A stretch of 64,000 nt of DNA from Acaryochloris sp. CCMEE 5410 (GTDB lineage: Bacteria; Cyanobacteriota; Cyanobacteriia; Thermosynechococcales; Thermosynechococcaceae). Position 1 is the first letter of the stretch; the number at the start of each line of letters is the position of its first letter. The stretch lies in assembly GCF_000238775.2 (NCBI RefSeq), contig NZ_AFEJ02000001.1:496001-560000 (forward strand), given 5' to 3'. Positions 17,804 through 25,981 of this stretch are shown piece by piece. Below the pieces are notes generated by a model. That model had not been told where the DNA came from. It searched no databases and was given only the letters and a program-made list of their open reading frames with translations. The position numbers were made by a program, and so were the translations under genes.

Positions 17804-17942
17804 TCGTTCTATCTCCTAAAATGACTAAAATATGAATCTAAAAATGGGGTTTACCGCTGCCAACCTTTGTCTTCCCGATACAAGAACAGTGGGCTAGTCC
17901 GGGATAGACAGACAACGGCTGGAAAACCAGCTTTTCTCAAAG

Positions 17943-18022
17943 GCTGTGCTCCTTATTGGTCAGCTGTGCTCCTTATTGGTCAGCTGTGCTCCTTATTGGT
18001 CAGCTGTGCTCCTTATTGGTCA
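17943..18022. repeat. four perfect tandem copies of a 20-bp unit
   Basis: The unit GCTGTGCTCCTTATTGGTCA occurs four times head to tail with no mismatch (17943-17962, 17963-17982, 17983-18002, 18003-18022). It is in the spacer between the SDR start and the end of the MreB-like gene. Twenty is not a multiple of three, so it is not a coding repeat. Perfect identity implies recent expansion by replication slippage and probable copy-number variation among strains. Confidence 0.95.
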
Positions 18023-18075
18023 ATTGATAGGGCCATTCAGCAAAGGGTCCCTGTGTTCCAAGAAAAAGGCATTTC

Positions 18076-19179
18076 TCAACTTGCCCAGCGGATCTCTTGC
18101 TGGGGATGACGGTCTTGAAATATTTTCCCCATACCTAACGCGACGCTCTTTAGAGGAGTCTTAGCCACGTGAACTGGCAAACTGGCACGGTCACGAATCA
18201 AAGTATCCAACCCTGGCAGTAAAGCGCCTCCCCCTGTGAGCATCATTCCCCGTTCCGCAATATCAGTCATGAGTTCGGTGGGGATTGTCTCTAAGAAATG
18301 GGATAAGGCGTCCGTAATTTTATCCATTGATATAGACAACGCCTCGCGCAACTCTCCATAAGCAATAGAGATTCGTTGAGGCAGGCCCGATCCGGCGTTG
18401 ACCCCTACAATTTCGACGAGGGTATGATCGCGATCGTCGTTAGAGGCCATTGAGCCATACCGTATCTTGAGGTTTTCAGCCGTCAACTCCCCCAGATGTA
18501 ACTGATGGATTTGTCTAAAATAGTCACAAATATTTCGATCAAACCGATTCCCAGCTACTGCGATCGCATGGCTAAATACCGCTTCTGAGGCGCAAACGAC
18601 TGCCATTTCAGTCGTACCACCGCCAATATCAACAATAAGATTCCCGTGGGGTTTTTCAGCCGGAAGACCCGCTCCCAGGGCTGCGGCAACAGGTTCATCG
18701 ATCAAGGCTACCTCCCGCGCCCCTGCTTCAAAGGCAGCCTCAATTAAAGCGGATCGTTCTACCTCCGTAGCCCCACAAGAGCAGCCAACGAGTAGGCGCG
18801 GACGCAAAAGACGAGTTCCCCATTGGGCTTTCCGAATGAAGTATTGAAGCATAAGCTGAGTCAAGTCGAGATCGGCAACTACCCCATTTCGCACTGGGCG
18901 GCACACCCTTATATTGGGAGATGTTCGTCCTAAGAGTTGGCCCGCCACTGCCCCCACAGCAATTGGCGATTGGGTGGAGGTGTTGATGGCAATCGTAGAA
19001 GATTCTTGGAGAAGAATGCCTTGATAGGGGCTATAAATTAACGTGTTGGAAGTTCCTAGATCAATCCCTAGGTCAAAAGGGAGATGACTGAACCGTCTAA
19101 TGGATTTCCACCAGGAAAATTGGGGCTTTTTAGGACTGGATGAGGATCGACGGCCTAAGGGAGGGAGTGAATAAGTCAT
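18076..19179 (-). CDS. MreB-like bacterial actin
   Basis: A 367-residue actin-fold ATPase of the MreB family. An N-terminal extension of about 35 basic, Ser/Pro-rich residues precedes phosphate-1 (GIDLGTSNTLIY); phosphate-2 (LIVDIGGGTTEMAVV) and the adenosine motif (GMMLTGGGALLPGLD) are intact, and IDEPVAAALGAGLP is the connect motif. MreB forms membrane-bound filaments that organise elongation of the cell wall. No mreC or mreD follows, so this is an orphan, probably a paralogue of the housekeeping mreB. The extension could replace the amphipathic membrane-binding helix. The frame and length appear normal. Cell-shape role inferred. Confidence 0.85.
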   Translation of the reverse strand: MTYSLPPLGRRSSSSPKKPQFSWWKSIRRFSHLPFDLGIDLGTSNTLIYSPYQGILLQESSTIAINTSTQSPIAVGAVAGQLLGRTSPNIRVCRPVRNGVVADLDLTQLMLQYFIRKAQWGTRLLRPRLLVGCSCGATEVERSALIEAAFEAGAREVALIDEPVAAALGAGLPAEKPHGNLIVDIGGGTTEMAVVCASEAVFSHAIAVAGNRFDRNICDYFRQIHQLHLGELTAENLKIRYGSMASNDDRDHTLVEIVGVNAGSGLPQRISIAYGELREALSISMDKITDALSHFLETIPTELMTDIAERGMMLTGGGALLPGLDTLIRDRASLPVHVAKTPLKSVALGMGKIFQDRHPQQEIRWAS

Positions 19180-19642
19180 GGGTCATACTTGAAGTTAAGT
19201 CGTAAAGGGCTAGCAACGACGCTTTTGCAGCCAACAAACGCAAAGGATAAATAAAGGAAAAAGTAGGAAAATCGAAGTGGTACAAAACGCTATTTAGTCG
19301 CGCTTGCTTTATGCTACCCACCCTAAGAATGGGGCTGCAGCGCTACCTACGCTATTTAGAGAAGGTTCTGGAAACCTGACGATTAGAACAGATGGGAAAA
19401 ACCTACGATTGACTAACATGTTTCTCTATTGAAACAAGTTAATTGGAATCTGCTCTCTACATTGAGGAGGACAGAAAGCATCTGCTTCTCTTCCTTAAGG
19501 ATGAACTTTGCCTCGTCCTCGATTAGATCTTCCAGGCTTCTCTAAGATGAAAGCAGGAGACCTGCAGATCAATCCCTAGTAGAGATTGATAACGATAGTT
19601 CCAAATCGACTTGCGTTAATTCTTTATCGGAGCATTTTCTTT
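19180..19642. other. intergenic, divergent promoter region
   Basis: About 460 bp between the MreB-like gene (minus) and a small hypothetical gene (plus). It should hold both promoters. No repeat, known RNA or coding frame was recognised. Confidence 0.35.
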
Positions 19643-20041
19643 ATGGCCCCCCTCACCCTTCAGCAAGAACAAACCCTCACTGCTTTTATAACTGCCCTAA
19701 GTCAGCAGACTGAATCCTTACCTACTGCCCTGCAAGCCCAGCTCCAATCCATTGGTCATAATTTAGAAAATCGGGTAATGGAGCTGAGGGTCATCGCCGC
19801 TAGCCTACCCAGCCTTGATCAAGCCTATAGAAAGGCTCTGGCTGAGCAACCCCAAACCGGAGATGAACCAAGGGCTACTCTTGTGTCTTCTCTGGCCCAA
19901 GACGACAGCGCTGAATACCTCGATTACGCTGTCCACATCCTCACTGGCTCAGATCCAGTCCAGGCAGCCCAGCAAGACTCGTCTAATCTGTCTGGTCAAA
20001 TTGCCTCAAACCCCCTGAAACGCTTCTTTCGCAGGGGCTAA
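19643..20041 (+). CDS. hypothetical helical protein, 132 aa
   Basis: A predicted all-helical cytoplasmic protein. The ATG at 19643 (MAPLTLQQEQTLTAFITAL) is preferred over the in-frame start at 19586 because GGAG lies about 10 nt upstream and the upstream residues look non-coding. Residues 1-60 are rich in Leu, Gln and Ala with heptad spacing, and the C-terminus ends in a short basic stretch (PLKRFFRRG). No family recognised. It converges on a broken gene on the other strand. Confidence 0.6.
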   Translation: MAPLTLQQEQTLTAFITALSQQTESLPTALQAQLQSIGHNLENRVMELRVIAASLPSLDQAYRKALAEQPQTGDEPRATLVSSLAQDDSAEYLDYAVHILTGSDPVQAAQQDSSNLSGQIASNPLKRFFRRG

Positions 20042-20129
20042 GTATCTTTACCCCCCGCTGTTCGATGAGATAGCGTGCAGGACTCTGATTTGTCATTGCC
20101 CTGCCGCTACCGCAGTTGAGAAGACTGCT

Positions 20130-20718
20130 TTACCAAAGGCCGCGTACAGGTTCGACTTCGGCTTGTGTTTCAACTTCGCTAGTTTCTACTTCCCCTGAAG
20201 TGGAAGCAGAAGGGGAGCTGGAAACGTCTGGATTCGAGGAGGTTGAAGTGGACGAAGCAGTAGTCTGGGCATCCAAAACAGTAATGTCTGCGACCGAGAG
20301 TTGCCATTCCGATGCTTTACCCAAAACGCGGTTAGGGGTGACCACCACTTTATCGCCTAAATCGTAGTCGCGGCCAGTCTCTGAAACAGGATAGGTAATC
20401 CGCTTCTGGTCTTCAAAGTCAACGTCAATGTTGGTCTGAGTGACGGAGGCAACGGTCCCTACCATAACGTTGTCATGATTCAGCTCAATAACTGAACCGG
20501 GCTAAAGACTCAGAGATTGAACAGTTTCTGGCAGAATAGTGAAGGTTTGCATCGCATCGCCTCCCTTCATCTTGACGGTCAGCTGTCCATCTGTAATAGA
20601 CTGTACTTCCCAATCGGGTCTAGTGTCTGTCGTAGATTCTGCCATGACGACTACGCATCGGGTGATAGGAAAAGGATTCGCTTTGAGAACGTGAGCAATC
20701 CTGTTTTTGAATAGTCAT
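20130..20718 (-). pseudogene. hypothetical gene interrupted by in-frame amber and probable slip
   Basis: One continuous reading frame runs from an ATG at 20645 (MAESTTDTRPDWEV) to the TAA at 20130-20132 but is cut by a TAG at 20502-20504; the flanks read SLSL-stop-PGSVIELNHDN, so a CAG to TAG change of a Gln codon is likely. Further upstream the same frame continues as RIAHVLKANPFPITRC, and joins a well-placed start (ATG 20718, GGAG 7 nt upstream) if one A is removed from the AAAAA run at 20704-20708. The intact product would be about 195 residues: a beta-rich domain (VGTVASVTQTNIDVDFE, GDKVVVTP) and a Ser/Thr/Glu-rich tail. The 111-residue part after the amber could restart at ATG 20465. No family recognised. 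Confidence 0.7.
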
Positions 20719-21111
20719 ATCAGACTCCATTAAGTGCAAAGTACGTCCTCCCCCAGCATTCAAACTGGATACGTCCATTCAGGCTCTTCAAAAGAATTTA
20801 AGTCCAAAGGGTCAGCCATCAAGGATTTGGTATCAGCTAGAGGGTAGAATTCTTCTCTCCACTCCTAAAGCTTAAGAAGGATGCATGAGTCCGCAGTTTT
20901 CTCTGCTCAACTGCAGACTTAAAAACCAATTTAGTCAGTTTAGTGACCCACAACCTCTATCTAAGGGACTAGTGGCAGAAATTTCATTCTGAAAATAAAA
21001 TTCATTTTCTCGGCAGCATTGTGGTCAAGTCTATCTCTGGGTAGGGGACTTTCCTCAACTAAGTTTTTTACGGTGGAGCTATACATTTCAGACAAGGATT
21101 ACAGATTAACC
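20719..21111. other. intergenic, upstream of csbD-like gene
   Basis: About 390 bp between divergent transcription units. A partly paired sequence around 20888-20920 (GCAGTT and AACTGC arms) could form a hairpin. It should contain the promoter of the CsbD-like gene; no clear box was assigned. Confidence 0.35.
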
Positions 21112-21294
21112 ATGAGTAACAAAGACAGAGCGAAAGCTACAGCCAAGAATATTGAAGGCAAGGCGCAAGAAGCACTAGGAAACGTAACGGGTGACTCTGA
21201 AGATCAGGCTGCTGGTAAAGCGAAGCAGGCCGAAGCAGAAGCTCGCCATACCGCTGAAGATGCCAAAGACAAGGTCAAAGATGCCATCGACTAA
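21112..21294 (+). CDS. CsbD family stress protein
   Basis: A 60-residue, highly charged helical protein. It shows the CsbD pattern: KDRAKATAKNIEGKAQEALG followed by NVTGDSEDQAAGKAKQAEAE and a Lys/Asp-rich end. CsbD-family proteins are among the most abundant general-stress products (sigma-B regulon in Bacillus, acid and osmotic stress elsewhere), but their molecular role is unknown. The ATG at 21112 gives the normal family length; the longer frame from 21019 is unlikely. A purine-rich AAGGA lies about 12 nt upstream. It is followed by a hairpin at 21328-21366, suggesting a one-gene transcript. Confidence 0.88.
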   Translation: MSNKDRAKATAKNIEGKAQEALGNVTGDSEDQAAGKAKQAEAEARHTAEDAKDKVKDAID

Positions 21295-21327
21295 TCGTTC
21301 TTTGAGTTAGTCCTTGAGTCTCAAATA

Positions 21328-21366
21328 TTGAGGTCCGGTCTACCCTAATTAGTTTCTGGACCTCAA
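21328..21366 (+). terminator. hairpin after csbD-like gene
   Basis: TTGAGGTCC (21328-21336) pairs perfectly with GGACCTCAA (21358-21366) across a 21-nt loop, about 30 bp after the CsbD stop. No clear T-tract follows, so it could equally be a 3' stabilising structure. Confidence 0.4.
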
Positions 21367-21415
21367 GAGAATTGGCGATTATTTTCCAAGTATTTTTTGA
21401 AGGTTTTAAATCATC

Positions 21416-21838
21416 ATGGCTATATTTGAACGAATGCGGCGGTTGATCTTGCCCTGCCTCTTGGCCTTAGTTTTGCTGGTAACCCCCGCCTGCAGTAGCG
21501 CACCACCAACAGCACAAGCTCCAGCGTTGACGGGGCGCTATTCCCAAATTGAGCAAGGCAATACCCCTGCGGGTCAAGACTTTGGCGCCTGGGTAACCCA
21601 GACAGGTCAAGGGTTGATTAAGGATGCCTATGTTCGTGATAACGACAAGCTAGGGGTAGTGATTACGTCAGAAGTGCGCCCGGAAGAGGTTCGCTCACTA
21701 ACTAAGTCTTTGGTTCAGGGGTTTCATAAGAATTTCCCCAATAAAGACCTAACCGTTTTGATGTATGCACCAGATAAGCAGCTGATTTTAACGGCCCAGT
21801 TTGACAATCAAAGTCAGCAAATTAAGTACCAATCTTAG
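21416..21838 (+). CDS. predicted lipoprotein or secreted protein, 140 aa
   Basis: Begins with a basic start, a hydrophobic core (LILPCLLALVLLVTPACSS) and a Cys at about residue 26 in the context TPAC, a non-ideal lipobox. The mature part (about 110 residues) is mixed alpha/beta with no Cys. It may be a small periplasmic lipoprotein; no family was recognised. The next gene starts 10 bp after its stop with its own strong ribosome site, so the two are likely co-transcribed. An envelope-stress role would fit the neighbours (CsbD, DUF421) but is not shown. Confidence 0.65.
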   Translation: MAIFERMRRLILPCLLALVLLVTPACSSAPPTAQAPALTGRYSQIEQGNTPAGQDFGAWVTQTGQGLIKDAYVRDNDKLGVVITSEVRPEEVRSLTKSLVQGFHKNFPNKDLTVLMYAPDKQLILTAQFDNQSQQIKYQS

Positions 21839-21848
21839 GAGAACGCTC

Positions 21849-22367
21849 ATGTCTAGTAGTGATAAGTACAAACGCCAAGTGATGAATGATTTGGCGGGAG
21901 GGGATACAGAATCTTTGAATGATGAAAGGGCTGATATTTCTCAAAAGTATCGAAGTTTTGATGATTTCGCCCAGCGGTCTTCTCGGGAGGAGCGACGGGG
22001 ATTATTTGGACGCTCATTGCACCATGACAAGATCCCACCCACTCAGATGGAACCCGAACTGAAAAAGGCGATCGCACAAATTAAACCGAATGAGCGCGAT
22101 GATGTGGCTCGTGAATTTTTCAAGCATCTTAAAGAACGAGGACTGAGCGATCGCAATCTCGAATCCCAACTAGGGCTATCCACTCACAATCCCAATCGCA
22201 TGAAAGCCGACGATGTTGGGAAATTAGCAAGCTTTGCCTATCATAACCACCCAGATATTTTCCAAGAGGTTATGGCAGATCAACCGGCACTGCTCAAGTT
22301 TATGAGCAATCCCCTGATTGGAGCAATTATGGGAGTGGTTGCATCCAAATGGTTGGGCAATAAGTAG
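21849..22367 (+). CDS. hypothetical protein, 172 aa
   Basis: A charged protein starting at ATG 21849 (MSSSDKYKRQVMNDLAGGD) with AGGAG about 7 nt upstream, overlapping nothing. The N-terminal half is polar and Arg/Asp/Ser-rich; residues about 75-150 are helical (KKAIAQIKPNERDDVAREFF), and the last 25 residues are moderately hydrophobic with Gly/Ala (NPLIGAIMGVVASKWLG), perhaps a membrane-associating helix. No family recognised. It probably shares a transcript with the upstream lipoprotein gene. Confidence 0.65.
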   Translation: MSSSDKYKRQVMNDLAGGDTESLNDERADISQKYRSFDDFAQRSSREERRGLFGRSLHHDKIPPTQMEPELKKAIAQIKPNERDDVAREFFKHLKERGLSDRNLESQLGLSTHNPNRMKADDVGKLASFAYHNHPDIFQEVMADQPALLKFMSNPLIGAIMGVVASKWLGNK

Positions 22368-22526
22368 GAAAGCTATAACTGACGCTTTCTGACTGATCTG
22401 GCGGCAATTAGCACTTTGTTGTTGGTGATTCTCCAGTAATTATTCAACACCTCGATCATGTCGATTCCGCCTGCCTTTCCCGTATCAAAATCTGATAATC
22501 AAGGACTGAAAATATTTTAGAGGCCA

Positions 22527-23063
22527 ATGATGAACTTGTTATCTGCTTTATTTGATGGCTGGGAAGGGATTATCAAAATCTGCATGGCTGCCCCCATCAT
22601 GTATTTGTTTGTCGTCTTAGCCATACGCGTTACCGGCAAAAGATCAACGTCGCAAATGAATAACTTTGATTGGATCGTTACTGTTGCGATCGGTTCACTC
22701 ACTGCTTCCGGTATTGTTCTCGATAGCGTGACTGTTTCCGAGGCCCTGACAGCCATTACCCTGCTGTTGGGTGCCCAGTATCTACTAACGAAGGGAGTTC
22801 TTTGTTCCAACAAACTTGCAAAGCTCGTTAAGGCGAGCCCCACTTTACTGGTTCACGATGGTCAGCTTCTTCGTGGAGCAATGCGGAAGGAGCGCGTGAT
22901 GAAATCTGAAATAATGGCGGCTCTCAGAGAAAATGGCCTACTTTGTCTTGAGGATGCCCAGTGGGTAATCCTCGAAACGGACGCTACTTTTAGCGTTATT
23001 CCCAAAGGAGACCATGATCTTTCTAAGGCACAATTTGAGAATGTCTCTGGCTTTCCGACTTAA
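22527..23063 (+). CDS. DUF421 (YetF-type) membrane protein
   Basis: A 178-residue protein of the YetF/DUF421 family. Three N-terminal hydrophobic segments include the family-defining VTGKRSTSQMNNFDWIVTVA motif with conserved Gly-Lys-Arg and Asn-Asn-Phe-Asp, followed by a soluble domain (ASPTLLVHDGQLLRGAMRKE, then LRENGLLCLEDAQWVILE). YetF-like proteins are associated with spore or stress membranes; the biochemical role is unclear. Length is typical for single-domain members. It precedes the second DUF1206 gene by 60 bp on the same strand, suggesting joint transcription. Start could be the first or second Met. Confidence 0.87.
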   Translation: MMNLLSALFDGWEGIIKICMAAPIMYLFVVLAIRVTGKRSTSQMNNFDWIVTVAIGSLTASGIVLDSVTVSEALTAITLLLGAQYLLTKGVLCSNKLAKLVKASPTLLVHDGQLLRGAMRKERVMKSEIMAALRENGLLCLEDAQWVILETDATFSVIPKGDHDLSKAQFENVSGFPT

Positions 23064-23122
23064 GCGCAAGATTAGTCTTCAGCAAAAATTAGACCAGCTT
23101 TATCTCCATTTTAAAGGCCCCC

Positions 23123-23998
23123 ATGGGTTGCGATTTAGGAACCCTGCTTCTCTCTATGCGTAAAGTTCGACAAGCCCTACAACAGGTTGTAAAGCAGCCT
23201 TGGATGAAGACGTTTATGCGTTTAGGGTATGCTGCCAAAGGGATTCTATACTTATTCATTGGTCTACTAGCGGGTCGTGCTGCCTTGCTTCCCCATGCAG
23301 AGGCAGGTGGGTCCGAATCAGTATTGCTGGCGTTGGTTGATCAACCCTTTGGTTGGCTCTTCTTAAGCTTCTTTGCTGCCAGCTTACTGGGATATGTTGT
23401 GCGTCGATTGTTACAGACAATCTTGAGTTCTGGACATCGTCTTACCGTTCAGACGGCGTTGAAGCGGTTTGGCTATTTCTTAAGCGGTAGTAGCTACCTG
23501 GGAATATCCTACTCAGCCTTTCTAGTGGCGGTGGGAGCGGGCAAATCTGACGATACCTTAGAAGACCTAACGGCAGAACTATTCGACCAACCATTGGGGA
23601 ATTGGCTAGTTGGGGTGATTGGTTTGGGGGTGATAGGACTGGGCTTGTCCTATATTTACGGAGCGATCACAAGCTCGTATGTCACTGAACTTAGATCGTC
23701 AAAGCTAGATGATCGCGTTGGTCAATGGATCATGCGTCTAGGCCAGGTGGGGACTGCTGCCCGGGGCACCGCCTTTGTACTAATCGGTTTTTTCTTTACG
23801 GAAGCCGCTGTGCTATTTCGTGCTGAACCAGCTGGAGGATTAAGAAATGCCCTACAGCGGCTGGCAGCCCAGCCATATGGTCCACTATGGCTAGGTGTCA
23901 TCGGGTTGGGGCTGATCGCCTACGCATTGTATATGGTTATGTCCGCCTGGTACCGTCCTTTGGTCTTTGCTAGGGCAAACGACTTTAAAAATCTCTAA
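23123..23998 (+). CDS. DUF1206 membrane protein, second copy
   Basis: Like the gene at 6336-7148, it carries three repeated two-helix units: MRLGYAAKGILYLFIGLL near residue 33, KRFGYFLSGSSYLGISY near 113 and a third near 205 (GTAARGTAFVLIGFFF). The loops again hold QPFG/QPYG motifs. The two proteins differ widely outside the helices, so the duplication is old or they came separately. Start could be ATG 23123 or the internal ATG at 23156; the latter gives an N-terminus closer to the paralogue. Followed 70 bp later by the AI-2E-type transporter on the same strand. Confidence 0.86.
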   Translation: MGCDLGTLLLSMRKVRQALQQVVKQPWMKTFMRLGYAAKGILYLFIGLLAGRAALLPHAEAGGSESVLLALVDQPFGWLFLSFFAASLLGYVVRRLLQTILSSGHRLTVQTALKRFGYFLSGSSYLGISYSAFLVAVGAGKSDDTLEDLTAELFDQPLGNWLVGVIGLGVIGLGLSYIYGAITSSYVTELRSSKLDDRVGQWIMRLGQVGTAARGTAFVLIGFFFTEAAVLFRAEPAGGLRNALQRLAAQPYGPLWLGVIGLGLIAYALYMVMSAWYRPLVFARANDFKNL

Positions 23999-24071
23999 CC
24001 TTTTCTTCTAGGGTCTTTGCGGTCAGGCCCTTCCCCCTGACTTGTTCCCATCTCTGTCCGTTCATATTCTT

Positions 24072-25127
24072 ATGAGTAAGCTACCTGCCCTCGACTTTTG
24101 GAACAGACTGCAAACCTCTCAACTCGTGCGTTGGCTGCTGCTTATCGCCCTGGGGTGGGCAATTACCCAAGTTTTAGCCTACTTTGAAGCAGTGCTCGTC
24201 ATTTTTATCTTTGCTGCTATTTTTGCCTTCCTGCTGAACTATCCGGTTCAATGGGTTGCTCGATTTGTCCCCAGGGGACTAGCAGTGATTGTGGTATTTT
24301 TGCTCAGCCTGCTGTTATTAGGGGGACTGGTGGTTACTTTGGGATCCGTTATTGTTTATCAGGTCCAGCAACTTTTGACTAACTCGCCTCAGCTAATTGA
24401 GACCTTGATTGGTCTTTTTGAGCGTTTGCAAATACTCCTAGCGCGCTGGAATCTGGAGGTCGATTTTAGCGGTTGGGAGGAGCAGATTCGCGGCTGGGGA
24501 CTAGAGATCTTGGAGATAAATTTTACGTTCCTCCAAGACCTGCTGTTCAACCTTATTGATGGGATTCTAATTGCCGTTATCACCTTTTTTATGCTCTTGG
24601 ATGGACGCCGACTTTGGCGGTTGATACTTCGGGTATTTCCTCCCTCTAAACGCACGAAGATTACAGCAGCGATCCAAAGTAATTTCCTGGGTTTTTTCTG
24701 GGGACGGCTGTTGCTTTCTGTATTTTTCGGAATTTCGACATTTATTGTTTTCGTTATTTTAGGAGTGCCGTTTGCAATCACGTTGGCCGCTATTGCGGCT
24801 ATGTTTGATCTTATTCCAGGTATTGGGGCCACCATAGGGGTCAGCCTCGTCTCCATTGTCCTTTTACCCCAAGGACTGTGGTTGAGTTTGAAAGCATTGA
24901 TCATCTGTATTATTCTCCAGCAAATCGAGGAGAACCTTCTAATGCCTCGAATTATGCAGGGATCCATTGATATGAATCCGGTGGTGATGTTTTTGGCATT
25001 ACTCATCGGCGCAAGGGTCGCTGGACTGGCGGGTATTTTTTTATCTATCCCAATTGCAGGGGTTCTGATTAATCTATTTGAACTTCAGGAATGTAAGGGG
25101 GAGCGGACTCAGCCGAGGTCAGCCTGA
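24072..25127 (+). CDS. AI-2E family transporter (PF01594)
   Basis: A 351-residue polytopic protein with the AI-2E architecture: two N-terminal helix pairs (WLLLIALGWAITQVLAYFEA; VIVVFLLSLLLLGGLVVTL), a central soluble loop (about 120-165) and further helices ending in a conserved Gly/Pro region (LIPGIGATIGVSLVSIVLLP; LLIGARVAGLAGIFLSIP). Family members include the AI-2 exporter TqsA and sodium/proton or other exporters; no autoinducer-2 synthesis gene is seen here, so the substrate is open. The ATG at 24072 is preferred to the frame's start at 24042. Same strand as DUF1206 and the EcsC-like gene. Confidence 0.87.
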   Translation: MSKLPALDFWNRLQTSQLVRWLLLIALGWAITQVLAYFEAVLVIFIFAAIFAFLLNYPVQWVARFVPRGLAVIVVFLLSLLLLGGLVVTLGSVIVYQVQQLLTNSPQLIETLIGLFERLQILLARWNLEVDFSGWEEQIRGWGLEILEINFTFLQDLLFNLIDGILIAVITFFMLLDGRRLWRLILRVFPPSKRTKITAAIQSNFLGFFWGRLLLSVFFGISTFIVFVILGVPFAITLAAIAAMFDLIPGIGATIGVSLVSIVLLPQGLWLSLKALIICIILQQIEENLLMPRIMQGSIDMNPVVMFLALLIGARVAGLAGIFLSIPIAGVLINLFELQECKGERTQPRSA

Positions 25128-25253
25128 ATGAGTGAGCTGATCAATCGCGGCAAACAATGCAACAACGATGAATCCAACTCCCCCCTCGGGTAGACGACAG
25201 AGTTTTGAAGATTTGCCATCCTTAATAGATAAGTCGTAAAAGAAGTATTGCCC

Positions 25254-25943
25254 ATGTCCGACGTTTATCGCTCCCTTCCCCAATCTCCACAACAGTTGGT
25301 GGAAACAGTTGCCGAGCTTAGTGACACAATTGGGCAACTGGGTCAACGGTGGATTGAGACAACAACGCACCAAACGGGTAAAACGCTAGATGCTTTAGCA
25401 CATAATTCTTTCATTCAATGGATCTCTCGCCTCCCAGGGGCAAACCAACTCCTCGCTTTTTTAGGACAGGTAGATGTCGCCCAAATGCAGAGAGAGGTTA
25501 TGGTGCTGCAACAGGCACATCCGTTGGAGTCGCCTAGACAAATTGCTGATCGCGTGATTCAGCAAGGGGCAATTCAGGCGGGCACGGTCGGCTTTGTCAC
25601 CAATCTGGTGCCACCGCTAGCCTTATCTTTATTAGCAGTCGATTTGGCTGCCATGACGCGATTGCAGGCCGAGATGGTATATCGCATTGCGGCAGCCTAT
25701 GGCTTTCCTTTGGCCGATCCAGCCCGTCGGGGCGAAGTCTTGGGGATCTTCGCTCTATCCATGGTAGGGGGAGGTGTTTTAAAGGCGGGGGCCAGTCTTG
25801 CTGAGATCCTTCCCCTCATCGGAACGGTATCGGGTGCTGCTGTGAATGCAACACTAATGTTTGCTTTGGGGCAAACAGCCTGTGAGTTCTATGAAACGAA
25901 GCAGCCCGTTGCGGGAACCGTCGTTACCCATGAGCTTCCTTAA
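25254..25943 (+). CDS. EcsC-like protein
   Basis: A 229-residue protein resembling the EcsC family (PF12787). The N-terminal 70 residues are polar and helical; residues about 115-165 hold a hydrophobic pair (GFVTNLVPPLALSLLAVDLA and an adjoining MTRLQAEMVYRIAAAYG helix), and residues 175-215 a Gly/Ala-rich segment. EcsC proteins are poorly characterised and are encoded with transporters or stress genes. The true start is the ATG at 25254; the frame also allows a TTG six bases upstream. It lies between the AI-2E-type transporter and topoisomerase IB, all on the plus strand. Confidence 0.7.
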   Translation: MSDVYRSLPQSPQQLVETVAELSDTIGQLGQRWIETTTHQTGKTLDALAHNSFIQWISRLPGANQLLAFLGQVDVAQMQREVMVLQQAHPLESPRQIADRVIQQGAIQAGTVGFVTNLVPPLALSLLAVDLAAMTRLQAEMVYRIAAAYGFPLADPARRGEVLGIFALSMVGGGVLKAGASLAEILPLIGTVSGAAVNATLMFALGQTACEFYETKQPVAGTVVTHELP

Positions 25944-25981
25944 GGGGAAGTCGTTGAACTATCAACCCTCTTTGATTCGTT

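Noticed and set aside
17867-18164. Plus-strand frames running through the 20-bp tandem repeat
   Set aside because: The repeat unit is not a multiple of three, producing the same peptide in shifted frames; it is an artefact of the repeat and overlaps the MreB-like gene.
24389-25006. 205-codon minus-strand frame inside the AI-2E-type gene
   Set aside because: Opposite-strand shadow of a clear membrane protein gene; the product is Ser/Arg/Ile-rich and has no family pattern.
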